This document shows, in pieces, positions 36,918 through 45,936 of a DNA stretch of 64,000 nucleotides. Under the pieces are notes generated by a model. The model was not told where the DNA came from. It saw only the letters and a list, made by a program, of their open reading frames with translations, and did no database searches. The stretch is taken from positions 3,534,001 through 3,598,000 of the forward strand of contig NZ_CP114978.1 of the NCBI RefSeq assembly GCF_027498035.1, written 5' to 3'. Position numbers and translations under genes: made by a program. This DNA comes from Pseudoxanthomonas sp. (GTDB taxonomy: Bacteria > Pseudomonadota > Gammaproteobacteria > Xanthomonadales > Xanthomonadaceae). The number at the start of each line of letters is the position of its first letter. Within the stretch, counting starts at the first letter, position 1.

Positions 36918-37679
36918 ATGAGCGAATCCCCCTACAAGTCCGGCACCACCCATTTCGGGTTCCGTGACGTCGCCGCGCGCGACAAGCAGAAGCTGGTCGG
37001 CCAGGTCTTCACTTCGGTGGCCGGCAAGTACGACCTGATGAATGACCTGATGAGCCTGGGCATCCATCGGGTCTGGAAGCGCTACTTCACCGCCACCGCG
37101 CAGGTGAAGCCCGGCGACCGCGTGCTGGACCTGGCTGGCGGCACCGGCGACATCGCCGCGCTGCTGAAGAGCCGCGTCGGCAAGACCGGCAGCATCGTGC
37201 TGGGCGACATCAATGCCGGCATGCTCACCGTCGGCCGCGACCGCATGACCGACCGCGGCCTGGTCGCCGGCATGGATTACGTGCAGTGCAACGCCGAGGC
37301 CCTGCCGTTCCCGGACAACAGCTTCGACCTGGTGACCATTGCCTTCGGCCTGCGCAATGTCACCGACAAGGAAGCCGGCCTGCGCGAGATGTACCGGGTG
37401 CTCAAGGTGGGCGGCCAGGCGCGGGTGCTGGAGTTTTCCGAAGTCACGCCGCAGTGGTTCAAGCCGATCTACGACTTCCACTCGTTCAAGATCCTGCCGA
37501 AGCTGGGCAAGTTGTTTGCCGGTGATGCCGACAGCTACCAGTACCTGGCCGAGTCAATCCGCAAGCATCCGCCGCAGGAGCAGCTCAAGGCGATGATGAC
37601 CGAGGCCGGTTTCGCCCGTGCGCGCTACAACAACCTGTCGGCGGGCATCGTCGCGATCCACGACGGCTACAAGGCCTGA
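36918..37679 (+). CDS. ubiE: Ubiquinone/menaquinone methyltransferase UbiE
   Basis: UbiE is the SAM-dependent C-methyltransferase of quinone synthesis (2-octaprenyl-6-methoxy-benzoquinol and demethylmenaquinol). The 253-residue product matches the family: THFGFRDVAARDKQKLVGQVF at the N-terminus, SAM motif I VLDLAGGTGDIAALL (Asp71), VQCNAEALPFPDNSFDLVTIAFGLRNV, and the C-terminal SIRKHPPQEQLKAMM and YNNLSAGIVAIHDGYKA. It begins at the ATG just seven bases from a -10 box. It is a single gene here, ahead of the M1 peptidase. Confidence 0.97.
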   Translation: MSESPYKSGTTHFGFRDVAARDKQKLVGQVFTSVAGKYDLMNDLMSLGIHRVWKRYFTATAQVKPGDRVLDLAGGTGDIAALLKSRVGKTGSIVLGDINAGMLTVGRDRMTDRGLVAGMDYVQCNAEALPFPDNSFDLVTIAFGLRNVTDKEAGLREMYRVLKVGGQARVLEFSEVTPQWFKPIYDFHSFKILPKLGKLFAGDADSYQYLAESIRKHPPQEQLKAMMTEAGFARARYNNLSAGIVAIHDGYKA

Positions 37680-37845
37680 TCCTGGGCAAGGCTTGCGACC
37701 GGGCCTGCGGCCCGCGCGGTCCGACCGGCGTGACGGGGCGTTCCCGGGTGGCATGCTGTCGCGCGGTGAGGCGCCCGGCGGGCTGATGCCGGGCCGGGGG
37801 CAGGGGCTAGAATGCAGGTCCCGTTGATGCTGCTCGGATGTCTCG

Positions 37846-39798
37846 ATGCGTTCTGCTTTCCTGCTGTTTTCCTGTGCGGCCGTGATGTTGACGGCGTGTT
37901 CGAAGGAGGCTTCCGCCCCCGATGCCACGCCCACTTCCACACCCAAGGCCGCCGCCGTGACCCAGCCCGACCGTCGCCATGACGAGAGTTCCTACGCCCA
38001 GCCCGAGCAGGTGGTCATCAAGGACCTGGCGCTGGACGTCAAGCTGGACTTCGACAGCAAGCAGATCGGTGGCACGGCCACCTATCGCCTGGACTGGAAG
38101 GACCCCAAGGCCACCGCGCTGGTGCTGGACACGCGCGCGCTGACCATCGAGAAAGTGGAAGGTGGCGATGCGGCCGGCAAGGCCTTCGCCCCGCTGGACT
38201 ACACGCTGGCCGACGCTGACAAGGTCCTGGGCAGCAAGCTGACGGTGCAGGCGCCGCAGCGCAATCCGATCGTGCGCATCACTTATCACACCTCGCCGGA
38301 GGCCTCGGGCCTGCAGTGGCTGGCGCCATCGATGACCGAAGGCAAGCAGCTGCCCTTCATGTTCAGCCAGTCCGAGGCGATCCATGCGCGTAGCTGGGTG
38401 CCGTTGCAGGACACGCCCGGCGTGCGCTTTACCTACACCGCGCACGTCACCAGCCGCCCGGACGTGATGGTGCTGATGAGCGCGGGCAACGACCCGGCCT
38501 CGGTGCGCGATGGCGACTACAACTTCGTGCAGAACAAGCCGATCCCGTCCTACCTGCTGGCTATTGCCGCGGGCGATCTGGTGTTCCGTCCGCTGTCCGA
38601 CCGTGCCGGGGTGTGGGCCGAGCCGGCCATGGCCGACAAGGCGGCCAAGGAGTTCGAAGACACCGAGAAGATGATCACCACCACCGAGCAGCTGTACGGC
38701 CCGTACCGCTGGGGCCGCTACGACATCCTGGTGCTGCCGCCGTCGTTCCCGTTCGGTGGCATGGAGAACCCGACCCTGACCTTCGCCACCCCGACCGTGA
38801 TCGTGGGCGACAAGTCGCTGGTGTCGCTGGTGGCCCATGAACTGGCGCACAGCTGGTCGGGCAACCTGGTGACCAATGCCAGCTGGAAGGACATCTGGCT
38901 CAACGAAGGTTTCACCACCTACGTGCAGGCGCGCATCACCGAGGCGGTCTATGGCCAGGAGATGGCCGAGATGGAGCGCCAGATCGACCAGGCCGACCTG
39001 GCCGTCGAACTCAAGGACATCCCCGTCGCGGACCAGGTGCTGGCGCTGCCGTCGCTGGGCGACCACGACCCCGATGGCGTGCTGAGCAGCGTGGCCTACG
39101 TCAAGGGCGCGTGGTTCCTGCAGTTCCTGGAACAGCGCTTCGGCCGCGAGACCTTCGATCCGTTCCTGCGCAAGTGGTTCGACGACCATTCCTTCAAGAG
39201 CGCGACCACCGACGAATTCGTCGCCGACCTCAAGCAGAACCTGCTGCCCAAGAATCCCAACGCGGTCACCGCCGACGAGCTGGACGCGTGGCTGAACAAG
39301 CCGGGCATCCCGCCGTTCGCGCAGAAGGCGCAGTCGCGTGGCTTTGCCCTGGTCGATACCGCGCGCATCGCCTGGCTGGGCAGCGGCACGCTGCCGGCCA
39401 AGCAGGCCACCGACGAATGGGAAACCCAGCAGTGGGTGCGCTTCATCGACGGGCTGGGCCAGGCCCAGCCGCTGGACAAGCTCAAGCAACTGGATGGCGC
39501 CTACCACTTCACCGGCACGGCCAATGGCGAGATCGCCATGCGCTGGTATCCGCTGGCGATCCGCAGTGGCGACAAGGAGGCATGGCAGGCGGCGGGCGAC
39601 TTCATCGAACGGGTCGGCCGCCGCAAGCTGATCATGCCGATCTACGCCGAGCTGGTGAAAACGCCCGAAGGCCTGGCCTTCGCCAAGGAGGTCTTCGCCA
39701 AGGCCAAGCCGGGTTACCACCCGATCACGACGGCTTCGGTCGAGGACATGCTGACCGCTGCGACACCGGCGGCCGCGCCGACCCCGCCCGCGCAGTAA
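37846..39798 (+). CDS. M1 family metallo-aminopeptidase, lipoprotein
   Basis: The 650-residue product is an M1 (leukotriene A4 hydrolase-like) aminopeptidase. The exopeptidase motif reads GGMENPTLTF (GxMEN), and the zinc site is HELAH (His331, Glu332, His335) with Glu354 19 residues further. A C-terminal helical domain follows to residue 640. The N-terminus MRSAFLLFSCAAVMLTAC is a lipoprotein signal with lipobox LTAC, so it is anchored in the periplasm, probably for peptide use. A -10-like TAGAAT at about 37811 gives a leader of about 25 bases. Two GC-rich hairpins lie in the 166-base gap after ubiE. A strong terminator follows. Confidence 0.94.
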   Translation: MRSAFLLFSCAAVMLTACSKEASAPDATPTSTPKAAAVTQPDRRHDESSYAQPEQVVIKDLALDVKLDFDSKQIGGTATYRLDWKDPKATALVLDTRALTIEKVEGGDAAGKAFAPLDYTLADADKVLGSKLTVQAPQRNPIVRITYHTSPEASGLQWLAPSMTEGKQLPFMFSQSEAIHARSWVPLQDTPGVRFTYTAHVTSRPDVMVLMSAGNDPASVRDGDYNFVQNKPIPSYLLAIAAGDLVFRPLSDRAGVWAEPAMADKAAKEFEDTEKMITTTEQLYGPYRWGRYDILVLPPSFPFGGMENPTLTFATPTVIVGDKSLVSLVAHELAHSWSGNLVTNASWKDIWLNEGFTTYVQARITEAVYGQEMAEMERQIDQADLAVELKDIPVADQVLALPSLGDHDPDGVLSSVAYVKGAWFLQFLEQRFGRETFDPFLRKWFDDHSFKSATTDEFVADLKQNLLPKNPNAVTADELDAWLNKPGIPPFAQKAQSRGFALVDTARIAWLGSGTLPAKQATDEWETQQWVRFIDGLGQAQPLDKLKQLDGAYHFTGTANGEIAMRWYPLAIRSGDKEAWQAAGDFIERVGRRKLIMPIYAELVKTPEGLAFAKEVFAKAKPGYHPITTASVEDMLTAATPAAAPTPPAQ

Positions 39799-39810
39799 CG
39801 GGTTGAAACC

Positions 39811-39860
39811 AAAGCCGCCGCATCGCCGGGCATGTCCGGGCAATGCGGCGGCTTTTTTTG
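39811..39860 (+). terminator. Intrinsic terminator after the M1 peptidase
   Basis: AAAGCCGCCGCAT (39811-39823) pairs with ATGCGGCGGCTTT (39843-39855), with a CCGGGC/CCGG mini-stem in the loop, and a run of T follows. Confidence 0.9.
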
Positions 39861-40045
39861 TGGGTGAAGCGGGCACCCGGCTGGCACATCGTTGTCGCGG
39901 GCTGGGCCAGCCGCAGCGCGCACTGCAGCCGCGTCGAATCGACCGGCACGTACAATGCGTCGGGCCTGGCTGGCATGTGTGCACCGTCATATGCGCCATC
40001 CCTGCTGGCCAGGCATCGCCTTTTGCCCCACGGAGTTGTGCCCCG

Positions 40046-40777
40046 ATGAAACGCCTCCTGCTGTCCGCCCTGTGCGCCGCCGCCCTGGCCGGCTGCGCCG
40101 ACCATGAAGCCGAACAGCGCGCCCAGGCCGCTGCGCTGGCCGCACAACAGCAGCAGGCGTCGGAGAAACTCGCCGCCCAGTTCGACGCGGCCTACACCGC
40201 GCAGAACTGGGACCTGGCCCGCGCCCATGGCAGCGCGCTGATCGACCAGTACCCCGATACGCCCGCGGCGCAGAAGATCAAGCCGCAGTACGACGACGCC
40301 AAGGTCAAATCCGACACCGCGCGCGAAGAGCGCCGCCTGGCCGGCCTGTGGAACTACAACCAGGTGATGATCGGCAAGGGCGCGCAGGTGTCTGCGTCGA
40401 TCATGAGCCGCGCGCCGCTGGATACCGACGGCAGCGGCAAGCAGCAGAGCGTGCAGCTGGTCTTCCGCGACCATCCCGAGTGGAAGCAGAGCGCCTATCT
40501 GGTGCTCAAGGCCGGCGACTTCCCCTGCCTGAAGGGCTGCAAGGTCAAGGTCAGCGTCGATGACGGCAAGCCCAGGGCGATGGATGCCTGGCGCCCGGAT
40601 ACCGACGAGGCCATCGCGATGTTCATCACCGACTACAAGGGCCTGTGGAAGCTGGCTGCCCACGCCAGGAGCTTGAAGATCGAATTCCCGGTGAAGTCGG
40701 GCGGGACGCAGACCGCGGAGTTCGAGACCGGCGGACTGGATTCGGCGCAGATGCCGGGTTGGGATCCGGGCAAGTAA
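40046..40777 (+). CDS. Hypothetical lipoprotein
   Basis: The 243-residue product has a lipoprotein signal with lipobox LAGC (MKRLLLSALCAAALAGC), then an Ala/Gln-rich helix (residues 20-50) with TPR-like features (AAYTAQNWDLARAHGSALIDQYPDTPAAQKI) and a beta-rich C-terminal domain with two close cysteines (FPCLKGC). I recognise no named family. It is presumably anchored in the inner or outer membrane facing the periplasm. A GGAG lies about ten bases before the ATG, and a -10-like TACAAT at 39951-39956 could serve it. Confidence 0.72.
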   Translation: MKRLLLSALCAAALAGCADHEAEQRAQAAALAAQQQQASEKLAAQFDAAYTAQNWDLARAHGSALIDQYPDTPAAQKIKPQYDDAKVKSDTAREERRLAGLWNYNQVMIGKGAQVSASIMSRAPLDTDGSGKQQSVQLVFRDHPEWKQSAYLVLKAGDFPCLKGCKVKVSVDDGKPRAMDAWRPDTDEAIAMFITDYKGLWKLAAHARSLKIEFPVKSGGTQTAEFETGGLDSAQMPGWDPGK

Positions 40778-41319
40778 GCCTTCGCGCGGGGGCTGCCTGG
40801 CGCGCGTTGCCGCGTCCTGGTCCCTGCAACTGCTGCGGCTGACGGGCAGGCCAGTCGTCGGCGCCCTGGTGGATCGGACCTGCGCTTCTTCCACCTTGCC
40901 CTGGTTGATCCGGGCGGTGGCTTGTTTCATGTCGGCGCCGGTGGACCGTGTGCCACGGTACTTGCTGAACACGGCAGGCCCGCCGGCCTGCAGGTGCGCC
41001 AACATCGAGGCGGGCGGGGCATTGTGGACCCCTGTGGTCGAATGACGATTCGTCCTGAGCACATGCCCAAACACGATCATCCCGGCGTGCGGAACGTGGT
41101 GCACTGACTCGCATGCACGGTGTGGCGCGGACAGGATTGGCGCCGTGCCGCGCGGGATCTCCGACGTTTTGGCTATACGGGCACGGGACCGGGCACGGGT
41201 ACAGTCGCGCCTGCATTCGTCACATGGCTGAAATGTCAGTGCCCGCAAGACTCGACTCGGGCGCGGGCAATCGGCCTGTGTTCATTCATTCGATTAGCAC
41301 TCTTGAGAGGGAGAGAACA
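40778..41319. other. 542-base stretch without a recognisable gene
   Basis: I see no gene with normal codon use in any frame. It holds a tandem GGGCACGGGACCGGGCACGGG at about 41177-41198, a small palindrome CTGA-AATG-TCAG at about 41229-41240, and a purine-rich GAGAGGGAGAG ribosome binding site before the porin. No strong terminator follows the lipoprotein gene. A minus-strand frame in the middle starts MKQATARINQGKVEEAQ but is not supported further. It may contain the porin promoter and leader. Confidence 0.5.
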
Positions 41320-42444
41320 ATGCGGGCATTGCTGACCGTGGGATTGATGTGCGCTGCGGGGACGGCCGCAGCAGCGGACTGGCCGACCACCTACAAGTTC
41401 GACAACGGTAGCCAGATCGGCGTGACGGGCAACTTCGCCTACGACCAGAACCATTTCAGCGGCGACGATGCCAGCTTCGAAAACGCCGACCACGTGCGCC
41501 GCAAGGAATTCGGTGCGTTCTATCGCATCGATGGCGTGTTCGACATGACCGCGCAGTACGACTTCCAGTCGCACACCTGGCTCGATGCATTCGTACGCTT
41601 CCAGACCAAGGCCTGGACCGGCGGCAAGGACTACGGTGCGATCCGCATCGGTTACTTCAAGACGCCGGTGGGCCTGGACTCGGTCGGCGCATCGCGCACG
41701 ATCTCGTTCCTGGAAGCGCCGCTGGCCACCCAGGCCATCTACGAAGGTCGGCGCACCGGCGTGGAATGGGCGCTGACCCGCAAGAGCTGGAACGTGCAGC
41801 TGCAGGGTTTCGCCGGGCGTGACCTGGAAGGCAAGAACCATGGCACCACCATGGCCGGTCATTTTGCGTGGACCCCGCACAAGGCCGAAGGCGATGTGAT
41901 CCACCTGGGCATCGGCTACTCGGTGGAGAACCCGGATGCGACCTCCGGCCGCGTGCGCGCCAAGATCGAAGCCGGCCTGACCGACACGCGCCTGATCGAC
42001 AGCGGCGCGCTGCCGGGCACCAGCTATATCGAACGCGGCGGCTTGGAGTTCATCCGCATCGCCGGTCCGTTCACCGTGCTGGCCGAGCACCTGGAAGAAA
42101 ACGTTGTCCGCGAAGACGGCCTCAGCGATTTCCGCGCGCAGGGCAACACCGTGTACGGCAGCTGGGTGGTCACCGGCGAATCGCGCGCCTACAACGGCAC
42201 GCTGGGCAACGTGACGCCCAAGGGCCCGGCTGGCGCGCTGGAGCTGTTGCTGCGCTACAGCGACCTGGACCTCAACGATGCCGGCATCCAGGGCGGTTAC
42301 CAGCACGACTGGACCGCAGGCGCGAACTACTACTTCACCAAGAACTTCAAGGTGCAGGCCAACTACATCAAGGCAAGCAGCCGTCGTGCAGGCGTGAGCA
42401 TCGATCCGAACGCCTTCGAAGTGCGCGCCCAGGTCATGTTCTGA
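41320..42444 (+). CDS. OprO/OprP family outer-membrane porin
   Basis: The 374-residue product has a signal peptide (residues 1-19, ending TAAAA) and a beta-barrel ending in phenylalanine (EVRAQVMF). Segments such as FRRIDG, YDFQSHTWLDAFVRFQTKAW, IGYFKTPVGLDSVGASRTISFLE and YQHDWTAGANYYFTKNFKVQANY are typical of phosphate/polyphosphate-selective porins of the OprO/OprP family. The anion may be phosphate, but the family also includes other substrates. The start has GAGAGGGAGAG upstream. No clear Pho box is seen, so phosphate control is not supported by the sequence. A terminator follows. Confidence 0.88.
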   Translation: MRALLTVGLMCAAGTAAAADWPTTYKFDNGSQIGVTGNFAYDQNHFSGDDASFENADHVRRKEFGAFYRIDGVFDMTAQYDFQSHTWLDAFVRFQTKAWTGGKDYGAIRIGYFKTPVGLDSVGASRTISFLEAPLATQAIYEGRRTGVEWALTRKSWNVQLQGFAGRDLEGKNHGTTMAGHFAWTPHKAEGDVIHLGIGYSVENPDATSGRVRAKIEAGLTDTRLIDSGALPGTSYIERGGLEFIRIAGPFTVLAEHLEENVVREDGLSDFRAQGNTVYGSWVVTGESRAYNGTLGNVTPKGPAGALELLLRYSDLDLNDAGIQGGYQHDWTAGANYYFTKNFKVQANYIKASSRRAGVSIDPNAFEVRAQVMF

Positions 42445-42468
42445 TCCCAGGTATCGCGGGAAGCGAGC

Positions 42469-42500
42469 AAAAGGCGGGTCCTGCCGGGCCCGCCTTTTTC
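42469..42500 (+). terminator. Intrinsic terminator after the porin
   Basis: AAAAGGCGGG (42469-42478) pairs with CCCGCCTTTT (42489-42498) and runs into further T residues. Confidence 0.88.
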
Positions 42501-42551
42501 TTTGCCTTGAAGCGGCCGGGTCGCAATCTCGTCGCCGGCCTGGAGCGGGGT

Positions 42552-42568
42552 CCGGCACGGCGTGCCGG
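42552..42568. repeat. Perfect palindrome CCGGCACG-G-CGTGCCGG
   Basis: An eight-pair inverted repeat around a single G lies between the porin terminator and the LtaS-like gene. It could be an operator or a cruciform or REP remnant; nothing decides this. Confidence 0.45.
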
Positions 42569-42688
42569 CATGCGCGAAAGACTTTGCGTGCACGCATGGC
42601 GGCCGTCACACTGTTGACCCATTGCTGTGCTCATGCGGAACGCAGGGCAAGTTGCTGCAGCCATCTCCCTTGCCTGGATCACGCCCTG

Positions 42689-44656
42689 ATGATGCTCCGA
42701 TCGCCCGTTGTCCCCTTGCTGGAGCGGCTGCGGCCAGTGGCCGTGTTCTTCCTGATCGGACTGGTGCTGCTAAGCGGCTCTCGGCTGGGACTGGCGTGCT
42801 GGCATGCCCAGGCCGTCACGGCCGTGCGTGGCTGGGCGCCGGTGCTGCTGCAGGGCCTGCGGGTGGACGTGGCCACGCTGTGCCTGCTGTACGGCATCGC
42901 AGGATTGCTGGCCCTGCTGATGCCGGTCACCGGCGTGATCGGGCGCTTCTGGAAAGCCGCGTTGCGGGTCTGGCTGACGCTGGTGACCTGCGTGCTGGCT
43001 TTCATGGAGCTGGCCACGCCGGACTTCATGACCGAATACGGCCTGCGGCCCAACCGGTTGTTCGTCGAATATCTGATCTATCCGCGCGAAGTGGCCAGCA
43101 TGCTGCTCAAGGGGCATGCCTTCAGCCTGTGCGTCGGCATCGCGGTGGTGGCGCTGCTGGGCTGGGGCGCTTGGCGCCTGGCGGGGCGCGTCCTGGCGCG
43201 GCCAGTGTCGGGGCGGGCGCACCTGCTGTGGCGGCTGCCGGCGGCGTTCGTCCTGCTGGTGCTGGTGTTCATCGGGGTGCGTTCGACCCTGGGGCATCGC
43301 CCGCTCAATCCGGCGATGGTCGCCTTCAGCGTGGATCCCACGGTCAATGTGTTGCCGTTGAACTCGTTCTATTCGGCCGCCTATGCCAGCCTGGACCTGG
43401 TCCGCAAAAGCGAAAGCTCGCGCCTGTACGGCGCGATGCCGTTGGCGCAGATCGTGGCCGAATTGCGCGCCGGCGGCGGCCTGCCGGCCAGTGCCTATGT
43501 GTCCGAGACACTGCCAACGCTTGCGGCGCGGCCTGCCTCCTACAGTGGCCGCCCGCGCAACCTGGTGATCGTGCTGGAGGAAAGCCTGGGCGCGCAGTTC
43601 ATCGGCAGCCTGGGCGGCCTGCCGCTGTCGCCCAACTACGACCGCCTGAGCGGGCAGGGTTGGGCGTTCGATCGGCTGTATGCCACGGGCACGCGTTCGG
43701 TCAGGGGCATCGAGGCGGTGGTCACCGGCTTCACCCCGACCCCGGCCGAAGCAGTGGTGAAACAGTCGGGCAGCCAGAGCAACTTCTTCACCGTGGCGCA
43801 GCTGCTGGGGCGGCGCGGCTACGACGCCACGTTCTACTACGGCGGCGAAAGCCACTTCGACAACATGCGCGGGTTCTTCCTGGGCAACGGCTTCAATCGC
43901 ATCATCGACCAGAAGGCCTTCGACAAGCCGGCCTTCACCGGCTCATGGGGCGTGTCCGACGAGGACCTGTTCGCCCGGGCCGATACCGAATTCAACAAGC
44001 TGCATGCGCAGGGCAAGCCGTTCTTCGGACTGGTCTTCAGTTCGAGCAACCATGATCCGTTCGAATTTCCCGACGGCCGCATCGATCTGTACGAGCAGCC
44101 CAAGCAGACCCGCAACAACGCAGCCAAGTACGCCGACTACGCCATCGGTGAGTTCTTCAAGAAAGCCATGGCCTCGCCGTACTGGAACGACACCGTGTTC
44201 CTGGTCGTGGCCGATCACGACTCGCGCGTGTTCGGCAAGAACCTGGTGCCGATCTCGAACTTCCACATTCCCGGGTTGATCCTGGGGGGCGGCATCGCAC
44301 CGCGCCGCGACGACCGCATCGTCAGCCAGGTCGACCTGGCGCCGACGTTGCTGTCGCTGATGGGCATCGACGACCCAACCCCGATGGTCGGCCAGGACCT
44401 GACCGATCCATCGCACCTGGTGCCGGGCCGCGCGCTGATGCAGTACGACCGCAATTTCGCGCTGATGCGGGGCAATGACGTGGTGATCCTGCAGCCGGGC
44501 AAGCCGGCGGCGAGTTTCGAATACGACGTCAAGGCCAACCAGCTGGTGCCAGTCGCACCGCTGCCTGAGCTCTCGCGTGCGGCCCTGGCGCATGCGCTCT
44601 GGGGCACCGAGGCCTACGAAAAAGGCCTGTATCGCCTGCCGCCTGCCACCAGGTAA
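42689..44656 (+). CDS. LtaS-like membrane sulfatase / phosphoglycerol transferase family protein
   Basis: The 655-residue product has five hydrophobic N-terminal segments (about residues 12-32, 48-75, 85-105, 140-165 and 180-205) and a periplasmic sulfatase-type domain from about residue 290. NLVIVLEESLGAQFIG has the first metal site, YATGTRSVRGIEAVVTG the predicted catalytic Thr, and VVADHDSRVFG the later metal site. The family includes lipoteichoic acid synthase and, in Gram-negatives, OpgB-type phosphoglycerol transferases. Xanthomonads make no lipoteichoic acid, so transfer of a phospho-head group to glucan or lipid is inferred. Start MMLRSP at 42689 or 42692. It converges on the kinase gene. 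Confidence 0.88.
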   Translation: MMLRSPVVPLLERLRPVAVFFLIGLVLLSGSRLGLACWHAQAVTAVRGWAPVLLQGLRVDVATLCLLYGIAGLLALLMPVTGVIGRFWKAALRVWLTLVTCVLAFMELATPDFMTEYGLRPNRLFVEYLIYPREVASMLLKGHAFSLCVGIAVVALLGWGAWRLAGRVLARPVSGRAHLLWRLPAAFVLLVLVFIGVRSTLGHRPLNPAMVAFSVDPTVNVLPLNSFYSAAYASLDLVRKSESSRLYGAMPLAQIVAELRAGGGLPASAYVSETLPTLAARPASYSGRPRNLVIVLEESLGAQFIGSLGGLPLSPNYDRLSGQGWAFDRLYATGTRSVRGIEAVVTGFTPTPAEAVVKQSGSQSNFFTVAQLLGRRGYDATFYYGGESHFDNMRGFFLGNGFNRIIDQKAFDKPAFTGSWGVSDEDLFARADTEFNKLHAQGKPFFGLVFSSSNHDPFEFPDGRIDLYEQPKQTRNNAAKYADYAIGEFFKKAMASPYWNDTVFLVVADHDSRVFGKNLVPISNFHIPGLILGGGIAPRRDDRIVSQVDLAPTLLSLMGIDDPTPMVGQDLTDPSHLVPGRALMQYDRNFALMRGNDVVILQPGKPAASFEYDVKANQLVPVAPLPELSRAALAHALWGTEAYEKGLYRLPPATR

Positions 44657-44707
44657 GCGGACCGTGCCGTGTGCGCGCCGATGCGGCGTGCGCGATCTGC
44701 AGCGCGC

Positions 44708-45640
44708 TTAGAGCGCGTAGCCGAACTGCTGCTTGAACTGGTCGTTGAACTCGTCGAAGTCGAAGCGCTGGTTCTGGGTGCCGGGGTGTTCGACCTTCAG
44801 TGCGCCCATCAGGTTGCCCATGCGGCCGATGGTCAGCCAGTCGCAGCCCTTTTCGATGCCGAAGATCAGGCCGGCGCGGAAGGCGTCGCCGCAACCGGTC
44901 GGGTCGACCACGCGGCGCTCGTGGGCCGGTGGAACGTCGTAGGTCTTGCCCGGTGTATGCACCAGCGCGCCCTTGGGGCCCTGGGTGGTGATGTAGGCCT
45001 TGACCTTGCCGACGATGGCTTTCTCGTCCCAGCCGGTGCGTTCCTGCAGCAGGTTGGACTCGTAGTCGTTGACCACCACGTAGTCGGCCTGTTCGATGAA
45101 GGTGCGCAGCTCCGGGCCGTTGAACAGCGGCATGGCCTGGCCTGGGTCGAAGATGAAGGGTACGCCGTCCTCGGAGAATTCCAGCGCGTTCTGGATCATG
45201 CCTTCGCGCCCGTCCGGGCCGACCAGGCCGATGGTCACGCCCGGCACGTCGCGCACGTGGTTCTCGTAGCTGCGCATCATCGCGCCCGGATGGAAGGCGG
45301 TGATCTGGTTGTTGTCGTGGTCGGTGGTGATGAACGCCTGCGGGGTGAACAGCTCATCGATCACTTTCACGTGGCTCAGGTCGATGCCAAGGGTCTCGAA
45401 ATGCTCGCGATACGGGCCGAAATCCTGGCCCACCGTGCCCATCGGCAGGGGCTTGCCGCCCAGCAGGTGCAGGTTGTAGGCGATGTTGCCGGCGCAGCCG
45501 CCGAACTCGCGGCGCATCCGTGGGACCAGGAACGACACATTCAGGATGTGCACCTTGTCGGGCAGGATGTGGTTCTTGAACTGGTCCGGGAACACCATGA
45601 TGGTGTCGTAGGCGAGGGAACCACAGATCAGTGCGGACAT
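44708..45640 (-). CDS. PfkB-family carbohydrate kinase (adenosine kinase-like)
   Basis: From the ATG at 45640 (AAGG about six bases upstream) the protein has 310 residues. Seen: GSLAYDTIMVFPDQFKNHIL in the lid/substrate domain, GGCAGNIAYNLHLLGG, and the PfkB ATP/anion-hole signature DPTGCGDAFRAGL with its catalytic aspartate near the C-terminus. Phosphorylation of a sugar or nucleoside (ribose, adenosine) with ATP is expected; xanthomonad homologues are often labelled adenosine kinase, but the substrate is not proven here. It is divergent from the mreB cluster and convergent with the LtaS-like gene. Confidence 0.9.
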   Translation of the reverse strand: MSALICGSLAYDTIMVFPDQFKNHILPDKVHILNVSFLVPRMRREFGGCAGNIAYNLHLLGGKPLPMGTVGQDFGPYREHFETLGIDLSHVKVIDELFTPQAFITTDHDNNQITAFHPGAMMRSYENHVRDVPGVTIGLVGPDGREGMIQNALEFSEDGVPFIFDPGQAMPLFNGPELRTFIEQADYVVVNDYESNLLQERTGWDEKAIVGKVKAYITTQGPKGALVHTPGKTYDVPPAHERRVVDPTGCGDAFRAGLIFGIEKGCDWLTIGRMGNLMGALKVEHPGTQNQRFDFDEFNDQFKQQFGYAL

Positions 45641-45830
45641 GGCGGCCTTGGCAGGGGTGGCGCGTGCCTCCGTCGCGCGGTCGCGCGCCGAAGAGGCGTA
45701 AAGGGGCACCGGCCCGTGGCCGGCAATAAGTTGCCAAGGTTACCGGCTGAGGCCGGACAGGGCCAGCCGCGCATCCGGTCCCAGGCGTGCCGGCGTGTCG
45801 CTGAAAGGCTTGTTCATGCTGCGATTTTCC

Positions 45831-45859
45831 TTGTATGCCGCAGGGTGGGTTGCTAGGCT
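45831..45859 (+). promoter_or_regulatory. Predicted sigma-70 promoter of the mreB operon
   Basis: TTGTAT (45831-45836) and TAGGCT (45854-45859) are separated by exactly 17 bases, and TGC precedes the -10 (TGCTAGGCT), resembling an extended -10. Transcription would start near 45866, giving a leader of about 70 bases before mreB. This is the only good promoter seen in the divergent gap. Confidence 0.6.
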
Positions 45860-45936
45860 AGCCGACCTCTTTTTTGCCCATTTTTTCGCCATCGGCGCTG
45901 GGCATTCGCATCTCTTTCGAAGGATCCCGGCCCCCG

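Noticed and set aside
40840..41050. Possible small minus-strand gene starting MKQATARINQGKVEEAQ
   Set aside because: The frame becomes Arg-rich and non-protein-like after about 40 residues and has no recognisable family or ribosome binding site.
41200..41300. A Pho box upstream of the OprO/OprP-type porin
   Set aside because: The only candidates, GTCAC and GTCAG, are 16 bases apart rather than the 11-base period of a Pho box. Phosphate control is not supported.
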